Assembly: GCA_035771165.1 (NCBI GenBank)
Contig: JAWNZC010000469.1
Location: 2,531,001 to 2,595,000, forward strand
Direction of reading: 5' to 3'
Length of the DNA stretch: 64,000 nucleotides
Source of the DNA: Paragorgia papillata
Taxonomy: Eukaryota; Cnidaria; Anthozoa; Scleralcyonacea; Coralliidae
The notes under the pieces: model-generated
The model's database searches: none
What the model saw: the letters and a program-made list of their open reading frames with translations, nothing else
Told to the model about the DNA's origin: nothing
Part shown: in pieces, positions 1 through 9,800 of the stretch
Layout of the letters: every line of letters starts with the position of its first letter
Position numbering within the stretch: position 1 is the first letter of the stretch
Made by a program: the position numbers and the translations under genes

Positions 1-48
1 ACCGAAGGTCGCGATTTGAATCCCAGCGGCGGTCAAGTCGAGTTTTTC

Positions 49-50
49 TC

Positions 51-93
<43 letters not shown>

Positions 94-644
94 TGCGTTT
101 ATTAAAACTCTTTGCAGCATAGCTGAATTACGAGTTTATTAATAGGGATAATACAGGTTATAGGATGATAATACTTACAAGTTATGGAATTTAAAATCTA
201 TAAGTTTTTGTAAATTTATAAAAGTGGACCATGCATGCCACTTGTATTCAAGTATATAAAGGTAATATTAATATTTACATGTTATAAAATTTGAAAATCT
301 ATCAGTTTTTATAAAGTTTGTAAAAATAGAATCACTTGCACGTCTCAAGTTATATGTATGACTAGTACTGGTACAATTATTATAGTAAAAACTTGTTTAA
401 AAGGTCCAGTTAATTTATTGTCTTTTGGAAATTTCTTACATATATCGTCTCTTCTCTTAACTAATGTTTCGAGACCAGCTCTAATCAGCGACTCTTCATA
501 TGAGGTATCAGGATTAATTATTTTCATTGCTCTCTTTTGTACCCTTTCTATTTTGGCACTTAAGTAGTCAGGGATTGCAGACCACACTGGGGCTGCATAC
601 TCGAGAATTGGTCTGACTAAACTGCAATATACCGTTATACTCAC
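49..644 (-). mobile_element. LINE 3' remnant, reverse transcriptase C-terminal end
   Basis: The minus-strand frame at 345-644 carries a block typical of non-LTR retrotransposons just after the reverse transcriptase palm: YCSLVRPILEYAAPVW, followed by a basic helix (KIERVQKRAMKII). The catalytic palm motifs are absent, so this is a 5'-truncated, dead copy. On the minus strand the sequence runs down to a (TTA)n tail at 51-92, as expected for a LINE that ends in a simple repeat. The 3' region resembles the LINE fragments at 9183 and 19093, so they may be one family. The upstream break lies near 645-715, where a minisatellite begins. Confidence 0.75.
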
Positions 645-718
645 CAGGTGTGGTTCGGCACTCGGAGTAACACCTGATTAACTTGCGTAGCCAGCATTCG
701 GGGTGGAGAGCTTGAGTT

Positions 719-1515
719 AAAGAGCGAGAGAAAGAATAGGGTGAAGAGCGAGAGAAAGAATAGGGTGAAGAGCGAGAGAAAGAATAGGGTGAAGAGCGAG
801 AGAAAGAATAGGGTGAAGAGCGAGAGAGAGAATAGGGTGAAGAGCGAGAGAAAGAATAGGGTGAAGAGCGAGAGAAAGAATAGGGTGAACAGCGAGAGAA
901 AGAATAGGGTGAAGAGCGAGAGAAAGAATAGGGTGAAGAACGAGAGAAAGAATAGGGTGAAGAGCGAGAGAGAGAATAGGGTGGAGAGCGAGAGAAAGAA
1001 TAGGGTGAAGAGCGAGAGAAAGAATAGGGTGAAGAGCGAGAGAAAAAATAGGGTGAACAGCGAGAGAAAGAATAGGGTGAAGAGCGAGAGAGAGAATAGG
1101 GTGAAGAGCGAGAGAAAGAATAGGGTGAAGAGCGAGAGAAGGAATAGGGTGAAGAGCGAGAGAGAGAATAGGGTGAAGAGCGAGAGAAAGAATAGGGTGA
1201 AGAGCGAGAGAAAGAATAGGGTGAACAGCGAGAGAAAGAATAGGGTGAAGAGCGAGAGAGAGAGTAGGGTGAAGAGCGAGAGAAAGAATAGGGTGAAGAG
1301 CGAGAGAAGGAATAGGGTGAAGAACGAGAGAAAGAATAGGGTGAAGAGCGAGAGAAAGAATAGGGTGAAGAGCGAGAGAAAGAATAGGGTGAAGGGCGAG
1401 AGAAAGAATAGGGTGAAGAGCGAGAGAAAGAATAGGGTGAACAGCGAGAGAAAGAATAGTGTGAAGAGCGAGAGAAAGAATAGGGTGAAGAGCGAGAGAA
1501 AGAATAAGGTGGGAG
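719..1515. repeat. 24-bp minisatellite, about 33 copies
   Basis: Tandem copies of a purine-rich 24-bp unit (AGAGCGAGAGAAAGAATAGG plus GTGA). Because 24 is a multiple of three, long frames stay open on both strands: KSERKNRV repeats on plus and ILSLALHP repeats on minus. These frames have no start context, splice signals or non-repeat domain and are not called as genes. Variant units recur at intervals of seven monomers, which indicates higher-order repeat structure. Confidence 0.95.
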
Positions 1516-2059
1516 GGAAATGGAACGCCTGTCAAAATGCTATTTCTAAAAGCGTACAAACCAAATGATTGACGTCACGTTTACTTCCCGGGCCGTGAAT
1601 AAAAAGATGCATTATTATGACGTTGACAAAACTCGCACTGTAGGCCCCACCTTGACGAAAGGGGGGACACGTAGAGAACCGACGTGAAACCTGTGGTTAT
1701 TTTCCTATTGTCCACCTCATTATCCCTCAATGTAGCCACCTTTCGTACAGCAATGGAATCGCGAGGATTTGATGTGATCTCAATTTCTACTCTTTCCATG
1801 AGTCCCTCCAAATGTTCTCGTACATCGCGGGCTCGTTTCATAGATCTGTGTTGGATAAAGTTCTCATAACACCATTGAGTGGAGTGATTCGTCTCTGCCC
1901 ACGTAAACATTGAGCAAGGTAATTAAGATGGTCACCTCCTGGTCGAAAGAAGTTCTTTCTGGCATTATCAGCGTGTACAGGACTAAAGGACGATAGAAAA
2001 TGGCGTTGTTTACAGATAACATAGCGGCTATGGTCAGCAGCTGTTCTGTACACGTGTAC

Positions 2060-2573
2060 CTTCATTAAAGAAAAATAATTATTAAAAATAATAATTAATT
2101 AATTAATTAATTCCAATCCCGAACAACAGAAGTCAAGATGTCTCGTTTCCAATCCCTTTCAATCAAAGTAAAAACCTACCTAATATGAACAAGTTTTCTG
2201 ATTGGCTAGAAGTAACCAATCACATTGTCGATTATCAATTAGTTCCCATGCTCCTTACTGATTAGGGTTAGGGGAAGGTGTTGGCTTAGGTTATTTGCTA
2301 AAACTCTACGGCCGGTTTTCCACTAGGCGACTTTTTTCGCGCGAAGCGACTTTTTCTCATGAGCTCTGAGCTGGAACTAATCAGAAATCGATTGAATTCG
2401 GACAAAAGAAGGTCGCTTCGCGCGAAAAAAATCGCCTAGTGGAAAACCGGCTTTAAACCCGATCCGACCCGATATAATCACCAGCTAACCCGAACAAACC
2501 CGACTTTCTGGTCGGTTCGCGGGTATGTACACCTTAATACGTATTTTAAAGGCAAAAGGAAATATATATTTAC
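2060..2573. other. Intron of the helicase fragment
   Basis: Non-coding stretch between two DHX16-like exons. It holds a short (TTAA)n run at about 2090-2112, a degenerate TTAGGG pair near 2264, the foldback element, and a CCCGA-rich degenerate repeat at 2458-2520. Nothing else is recognised. Confidence 0.6.
2311..2451. mobile_element. Foldback/MITE, 41-bp terminal inverted repeats
   Basis: The arm 2311-2351, beginning GCCGGTTTTCCACTAGGCGA, is repeated inverted at 2411-2451 with only a couple of mismatches. The arms enclose about 60 bp. There is no coding capacity, and I see no certain target-site duplication. It lies in the intron between the second and third helicase fragment exons. Confidence 0.8.
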
Positions 2574-3000
2574 TTCTCGGATGCAATGAGAGCTTTGGAC
2601 ATCATAGGATCGACTGGAAATTCAGCCATTCTTCGACCAAGCTAAGGATTCAAAAACAAGATAAACTAAGGACCACATTATATTCGTTGATAGTTATAGA
2701 AGAACAAAGTGTATTACAAAATTGTACCTTGGTCAGTTCGCCCTGGTGGTTAAGCGCACCTAAAGCGTACAGTTGTTCTAAAGCGAGAATTAATATCTCG
2801 GCTGGAGGTGGATCCATGAAGTCGAAGTGAATAAGATCGTTTATTCCAAGACTTTTTAACAGCAACACAACATTTCCAAGATTGGTTCTCTGAATCTAAA
2901 GATATAAAATAACAGATTATATGTTAGGAGGTCCGTACTGAAAATATTGCACGAGGTCACAGAAACTACCTGAGGCCGTATAAGCCAAGGGAAACTGTTT

Positions 3001-3862
3001 TACCACTACCACCATCACCACTACCATCATCACAACCACCACCATCATCACAACCACTACCATCATCACCACCACTACCATCATCACAACCACTACCATC
3101 ATCACAACGTACCACTACCACCATCACAACCACTACCATCATCACAACCACTACCACCATCACAACCACAACCACTACCATCACAACGACTACCATCATC
3201 ACAACCATGCACTACCATCATCACAACCACTACCATCACAACCACTACCATCATCACAACCACTACCATCATCACGACTACCATCATCATCACAGCCACT
3301 ATGATCACCACTACCATCATCACAACCACTACCATCATCACAACCACTACCATCATTCACAACCACCACCATCATTACCACCACTACCATCATCAACCAC
3401 TACCATCATCACAACCACTACCATCATCACAACCACTACCATCATCACAACCACTACCATCATCATCACCACTACCATCATCACAACTACTAGCATCATC
3501 ATCACCACTACTAGCATCATCATCACCACTACCATCATCAAAACCACTACCATCATCACCACTACCATCATCACAACCACTACCATCATCAATCATCACC
3601 ACCAACCACCACTACTATTACCACCTCTACCACCATACCACCACCACCACTATTCCTACCACCCCCATTACCACCACCACCACTATTCCTACCACCACCA
3701 TTACCACCACCACCACCACTATTCCTACCACCACCATTACCACCACCACTATTCCTACCACCACCATTACCACCACCACCACCACTATTCCTACCACCAC
3801 CATTACCACCACCACTATTCTCTCCATAACCACCAGTATCATTATCATCATCGTCATTTATT
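3001..3862. repeat. CAY-type microsatellite (ACC/ATC mixtures)
   Basis: Composed of CAC, CAT and TAC triplets. The left part follows an 18-bp unit close to AACCACTACCATCATCAC. The right part (3600-3830) has longer units built on CCACCATTACCACC with CTATTCCTA. It is the counterpart of the microsatellite that separates the array units and precedes unit 1. All six frames are open in places; these His/Thr/Pro or Val/Gly/Asp frames are repeat artefacts. Confidence 0.95.
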
Positions 3863-4196
3863 GACATACTTTATTGGTATACCGAATCTTGCTATTAAAT
3901 CAAAAACTCTATTTAATTTACAATTAAGAACTACCCTAAGCTAAAATTTAGTTATTTACAAGAGTGACAATGCTTGCACAGTTCATGATTTAATATCCCT
4001 ATAAGTAATTGTTGTTTTCTAATATTTTTAAAGTAAATTAAAAAAAATATAAAAAATGCTAGATCACTAAGGAATTTTGTCCATAATCATGTGAGTAAAT
4101 GTTTTTCAAATTACTATATTGCTAATCATATTAAAAATTGTCATTCTGTATTTCTGAACTTCTACATTTTCTAATCTTGTCTTCACACTGCTAAAC

Positions 4197-4366
4197 AGAA
4201 CTTAATCAAAAATGGCCGCCGAATTAAAATTCTTTTATATACATATAAATTATCCCTTTTCATGTGTGAAATTCAAAATAATTTTTACTTTAAAACGAGG
4301 TCATAAGGGCTAATTTATATGCACATAAAAGAATTTTAATTCGGCGGCCATTTTTGAATAAGGTCT
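4197..4366. mobile_element. Palindromic MITE, unit 1 only
   Basis: Arms of about 45 bp are inverted copies: AAAAATGGCCGCCGAATTAA on the left and its complement on the right, with AGAACTT/AGACCTT ends. The sister units continue directly from CTAAA to TAACTAAG at this point, so the element inserted after the units separated, or was lost from the others. Confidence 0.75.
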
Positions 4367-5124
4367 ATAACTAAGTATTTTTAGCTAGTAACAGTTGATA
4401 TTTTACTTTAAAGATTAATTAACTAACACAACAAAATCTACCTAACTTCTGAAGTTGAAAGAAACATAAACGTGTTTAAAAATAAGCCGTTAAAATGTTG
4501 TTTTTCAACTTCGTAAAAACATATAACAAACTGCGAGAAATGCCTCTTAACAGACTTCAGTTAAAATCAAATAATTTTCCAAAAGCCTTCTGGAGGAATC
4601 GCGTTTTCCGTTCGCGATATTTTTCAATTGGTGCTCTCCTTTTTAAATTTCTAGATCCGCTCCAAAGAGCTTTAGTTTGTGATGTTTTCTGTGTGCTGTT
4701 GCACTTTTAAATTTTTGTTAAACTTTCTTTTTCTTTTTTTTTTCTTTTTCTTTACTCTGTAAGAGTTAGAACTGGGATTATATAGAGTAAGGGTTATAAG
4801 ACAACGTTTTAGGGTTGGTTGGGATAAGATTTTGTTCAACGACATGACCTAGGTTCTTTATAAGCGTAAACAATTGAGTGCTGCGTACGTAGTGTTTTGG
4901 ATAATAGTAAAGTGAAAAGGTAGCAAACTGCCGAGATTTCAGAAACGAAATACTGACGTTTCGAGCGCAGCCCTGGATCAGAGTTTACTTAAGAAAACTG
5001 GTAAAGGGTTCCACTCAAACTGACATCAGTTATTCGTTACTGTCATAAAAGGCTCTGCTCGAAACATCAGTTTTTCGTTTTTAAAATCTCGTCAGCTTGC
5101 CATCTTTCCGTTTTATTAAGCCTG

Positions 5125-5281
5125 TTTTCCAGTCATGGCAGAAACTGGCTTGCAGCTCGCAGCGAGTACTTGCATCTAATTAAAAAGAAGTCAGAGTGAA
5201 AAACAAGCACTGTGAGTTAGTTTTAATTAGATGTAAGTACTCGCATTGAGCTGCGAGTCAGTTTCTGCCATGACTGGAAAA
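5125..5281. repeat. 157-bp long hairpin, unit 1
   Basis: Left arm 5125-5187 begins TTTTCCAGTCATGGCAGAAA, and the right arm 5221-5281 is its near-exact complement. The loop is about 33 bp. Copies occur in every unit that contains this part of the spacer. It could be a MITE fixed before array expansion or a structured transcript. Confidence 0.8.
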
Positions 5282-6592
5282 GAGGCTTTATAGGTTCTGC
5301 TTAGTCTGCTTCACAGAGATCTCTTCGGCTCCAACACGAGGAATAGCGAGTTTAGAATATAGAGGGTCTTATAGGCAATGTAGAAAACTAGAAATACAAA
5401 TCGAAAATGTTTAAAAGGTTGGTGTACTGCTGACTTGAAATACTCATTAAGGAGGACTAACGTTTTTAGCGTAGGGCCTTCGACTCAAAAAGAAATGTGT
5501 ACTGAAATAAACGTATGTACAATATTCTTTTAAATTTCACTACACTATTCTTTCTTTCCCTCCACCCCCCCCCCCCCCCCCCCCCTCTCTCTCTCTCTGA
5601 TGAAGGATCTTCGCTCAAAACGGTCAGACCTGCTTCGTGAGTATATTTCAGCTGTACACCAACATTTTAAAAGAATCCCCCGACTGTTTGAACAAGTAGA
5701 CATCAAAATGTTGGCAATGTTGGCAATGTCGTCTATCTTGAAAATGCGTTGAATTTTATCATTTTACCATCTTGAATGATGACGTGAAATGGCTGCAAGC
5801 GAAGAGCAGCATGACTACTAGACGTGATTGTTGTAAAAGATTATATTTCGATGGCTTCAGACTGACTTTTTCTCATAATAAGAAGCCTAATGACCTTTTG
5901 ATTTAAAACTGATCTAAGATTAGAGAATTAGGATTAGGGGGTTAGGTCAGTAAATCAATTTCTTCCATGGATGTTTTCGTGTTTTATTCAACTCTTTTTC
6001 GTCGGTGGATATTCCCAGCGAGGAGTAAAATCATCTGGCGTTAGCCCAGAGTAAAATACGTAAGACTTGAGAGTCGAATGCAGCTTAGAAATGGTTAAGT
6101 GAAAGGTGTGAAAGTTAACTTTCTTCCTCTAAAACGTTTTCCAGTGTAGATTTGTGCTTCCTTCTAGTTCCTTGCATAGCTCTAGTGTCAGTGCTGATAA
6201 CCGGAAAGTTGTTTTTTTTTACATTCGCAGCGTGTCTGTATCTGCCATCCGGAGAAAAATTAGATTTACCGTAAAAAGTAGAAACTTAATCCAAATTAGA
6301 ATTTCAGAACTTACTAGGACAAATATTTCTTCGCTCCTGAGAACTTTGAACTAATACTTTTCAATACTAAAGAGTAACACCAGGGCTGAGGAAAGAACCA
6401 AAGAATAAAACACAAATCTACACCGCAAAATGTTTTAGAAAGGAAAGATGCAATTTTTTATAGCTTTTTCCTATCAGGTCACGTCAAATTTCGATGTTCC
6501 AGACTTTTAGTTTTAGATAATTTTTTTAAAAAAACAAAAACATTAAAACAATCAGCTCTAGCAGTCATTGACAGTCATGCTACTATTTAGTT

Positions 6593-6627
6593 TGACGTCA
6601 TTTGACGTCATTATTCAAGATGGCGCC
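6593..6627. promoter_or_regulatory. Double CRE-type box plus AAGATGGCGCC
   Basis: Two perfect TGACGTCA palindromes lie at 6593-6600 and 6603-6610, followed by CAAGATGGCGCC at 6616-6627, which resembles a YY1 site. The trio is kept in units 2 and 5; unit 3 has one box and unit 4 has one intact and one changed box. It lies about 205-240 bp beyond the stop codon of gene 1. CREB/ATF and YY1 binding is inferred from motif only. Confidence 0.4.
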
Positions 6628-6831
6628 ACTCGTGGTGAAATTAGCTTATACTCGCGCATAATCTTTTTGAAAAGTAAATTATTTTTAAATTTCTTACAAG
6701 GCATTTTCAAAATAGACGAAGACCTTGACAACATTTTGATGCCAACTTGTTCAAATAGTCGGAGATGCCTTTTTGACATTTTCGATTGGATTTTGATATG
6801 AGCGTGCGTAATGTGTTATCAGCGGTATTAC

Positions 6832-9800
6832 TCAGTAAAATACTTCTATTTCAGTTGGAGTAAAGCTGTAACTTCCAGCCAGAAGAGATTTGGTTTGTGC
6901 AGAGTCAGGTTGGTATCCTGGGGGTAATTGATATGAGGAGCCAAGGTTGGAGTATGATCCTTGATTGTGATTGGAGTTATCACTGATGTAGAAATCACGA
7001 ACTCCAAAGCTTGGTCCGTAGTTAGGATGGCTGTAGATTGCACGTTGCTTGTTGTGAACGTCGCATTTGAATGCAGGTATGTCGTCTTTATTTTTTAACG
7101 AAAACAAAAACGAGGAGTTGGACTCTTTATAAACACCTTGACCTGAAATAAAATGTAAAACATTTACTCCATGTGTTCATCATATTTTCCTTTACTTCAT
7201 CATTGACTTTAAAAAAACATTTTAAACCAAAACAAAGAAAATTTTTAAAACAGTTCTATCATTGAATTCTCTTGAATGTACAGTTTTAGCAGAACATTAT
7301 AATTTTCTACATGTTTGATATAAAATACAGAAATATAGAAAAAAAATTCAAGTTCTAAAAACTAAAGTAAGGTTTCATTTGTTTAAAGTGTATATTTACT
7401 ACTAAATATACTAATATGCTGTAATCACAATTAAATATAGTATTATAATTATTTCTTTCACTACTCTAAATTATTTTATTGTTATAGTCAAAATGGAAAT
7501 ACCTTCCCACTTCTTCTTCTATAGTTTGTTGTGTATTACTGTATTTCTGTAGCCGCTACCGAAGCATGAGAAATATTTTTTGTTGAAAACTGTACATATA
7601 ACATAGTATAATTTAGCTTTAAATGGTATTTATTGATAATACAATGGATATTTATCCCAAATTGATACCAAGAGACGAATATACATCAAGAATTGGTGAC
7701 TTTTATCACTAGACTTTCCTCATGCTTTAGTAGCAGCTACAGAAATACAGTAATACACAACCAACTACAGAAGTGGAAGTGGGAAGGTATTTTGATTTTG
7801 ACTGCAAATTTAATATTTTTTCTAAATTATCATGTGTGGTCCTGATTCAAACTTGAATACTAAACTATCAGGAAGTCACTGCATTTTTCATTTTTAAAAA
7901 AATATCAATATTTTGGCCTATAATAGAAAATACTTTTTATGACTTTTTGAATCTTGTGCTGCAACCTATGCTGTTAACCCATTGCTGCCTAGGATGTCTG
8001 AGGGTTCTCCTTTTGATGATTAAAATCATCTGGTATTAGCCAGAGTGAAACAATAAAGGTGTCATTTTGGCTGGCTCGGGTATCCATTAGGTTTGATGTA
8101 AAAAGGAAATTGGATGTATTTTATCTGCCAACAGACTATAAACATATTTCATTTTTGAAAATGTAGAATACTTCACATCAGACACCTCCACAGAGATAAA
8201 ATCTTAAGAGATGAGTCTTATGCCTCGACACGACCACGTTGATCTGCATCCTTCGCAATTCAGCCACTGGCTGCAAGTAAGGATGATTAGCCCCCAGTCC
8301 TTTTTTATCTTTAGGATAGCCTGGGATGCTTTTACCCATGCAGCAGTCCTACAGGTGGACACTTTTAAAAATGTTTGGACAGCGACTTTTAGCATGAACA
8401 ACCTCAGCAAAATATCATCTTCAAACAACAACAACAACAACAACAGGTTTTTCCTTTCTGATGTTTCTTGATTTCTGTCAGCTGTTGTTTTTTTAACTAT
8501 TGTACAAGTTTTGTTACTTATTTTTATCAAGACATGCAGATATGATGATTGCTTCTTACAACTACGTTCACCAAAATTTTTCCATGGCCTTGTGCACCAA
8601 AATTTAAAATGTTCTTGATGGTCAGTTTTGAAACCCTGGCTACATACAAAAGCCTGAAGCTTGTGTGCAGCTGTGCTGACTAATTCCATAGAAATTAAGT
8701 GATGATAAAGATTTTCTATGACACACTATGTATGTGTTTTATAGTATGGTGTTGAAACATTTTTTAACACTTTTGAAGTTTAGAACATACCTTCCCAGTT
8801 CTGGTCTGTATATCCACCACAAATATAATCTCCGACTTTCACTAAAGTCACTGTAGGTCCCTTATTGTCACAACATCTGTGAAAATCTTTTGCACCCCAT
8901 CCATCTCTGCTACTAGCCCGATAACAAAGACGCCATTGAAACTGATCATCCAACCATTCTTTCATTTGACTTTTATAATCATTTTTCCCTTTCAGAATGA
9001 TGGAGTGACTTAATAAATCACCAGGCATAGGATGATCAGCTAAATAAAGTTACACATGAAAATTAAACATGATTTAATTTAAACAATCTTAAAATTCTCA
9101 TTTCTTTTGATCATAATCATTGACTTTCTTTGAAAACAATTGGTTTTAGATTTCAGGATTTTTTCTTACTGACTTAACATAGATATAGATAGATAGATAG
9201 ATAGATAGATAGCTTTATTAGTAATACCTTTGCAGCTGAAAGCTGAATTGCGTAATACTTTACAGGATAAAAATTGTATAATAAAATAATTAGAATAAAT
9301 TAAGATTAATATCACTATCTATGTATAAAATGTTTGAATTAATCTATATACTATTACTATAAATAAAACTGTTCTTGAGTCTATTAGTTTTGCATATTGG
9401 CACATTGAAGCTTCGCTTTCGTCGTAAGTTCACATCACAAGTGTTAGGCTCAGGTAGTAGACTGTGTAACTTATGGTTCTCATTACTAGTTATTTCATTA
9501 AAGAGGTTAACTGTTAAGGTTTTTCTGCGGTCATAGAGTGTAGTTAGGTTACTTATTGCTAAGGCATCAGCATAGGTGCAGACTTGAGAGTAGATTATTC
9601 TTAGTGCACGCTTTTGCAATCGTTCTAAGTCATTCGATAAATATTGCGGTAGTCCGTTATGGAACACTGGACACGCATACTCAGTAATAGGACGTATGCA
9701 TGTAATATAGAATATCAAGAGCTCTTTTGTTGGTACATTTGCTCTTTTAAGTTGTCTTAAAAAATAAAGTCTGGCGGACACCTTACGTATGATTTCTGAG

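Larger units (their letters stand above)
1740..2895 (-). pseudogene. DHX16-like DEAH-box RNA helicase, internal fragment with introns, frameshifted
   Basis: Three minus-strand exons match the helicase C-terminal (winged-helix/HA2/OB) region of DHX16, the spliceosomal DEAH-box ATPase. Exon 2728-2895 encodes [20 protein letters not shown] and then [20 protein letters not shown], and ends in a GTACAA donor. Exon 2574-2641 encodes LGRRMAEFPVDPMMSK and ends in GTAAAT. Exon 1740-2059 begins at an AG and encodes a TEQLLTIAAMLSVNNAIFYRP run, HADNAR, PGGDHL, then WAETNHSTQWCYENF and RSMKRARDVREHLEGLMERV. The first two exons join in phase. The third has at least three frame changes, after FYRP, after GDHL and before WAET. 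No upstream motor motifs and no further 3' exons are visible. Retained introns argue for a DNA-level duplicate rather than a retrocopy. A weak KQFPLAYTA frame near 2975-3005 could be the end of a preceding exon. Sequencing indels are an alternative explanation for the breaks. Confidence 0.85.
3863..6831. other. Array spacer, unit 1
   Basis: Non-coding block downstream of gene 1, repeated with few changes at 14431-17094, 31606-34357, 36917-37906 (part), 39873-42376 and 60558-64000 (part). In order it holds an AT-rich start, the palindromic insert at 4197-4366 (only in this unit), a T-rich stretch near 4730, a 157-bp hairpin at 5125-5281, a C-run followed by CT repeats at 5566-5600, and a doubled TGACGTCA box at 6593-6610. 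Short open frames such as 4495-4710 and 6568-6801 recur between units only because the DNA does. Confidence 0.85.

Noticed and set aside
1..48. Possible tRNA B box (GATTTGAATCCC) at the window start
   Set aside because: No A box can be seen because the sequence starts here; too little to call a SINE.
717..1568. KSERKNRV and ILSLALHP repeat proteins
   Set aside because: A 24-bp unit keeps all frames open; overlapping frames on both strands and the lack of any unique sequence argue against coding.
2262..2276. TTAGGG telomere-like words
   Set aside because: Only about two imperfect copies; chance level.
4495..4710. Small frame MLFFNFVKTYNKLREMPLNR repeated in several units
   Set aside because: Its recurrence follows the duplicated spacer. 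It is truncated in unit 2 and stopped in unit 3, and shows no known motif.
6568..6801. Small frame MTVMLLFSLTSFD repeated in units 1, 2 and 4
   Set aside because: It overlaps the CRE-type cassette. Conservation equals the non-coding surroundings, and unit 3 loses the start region.
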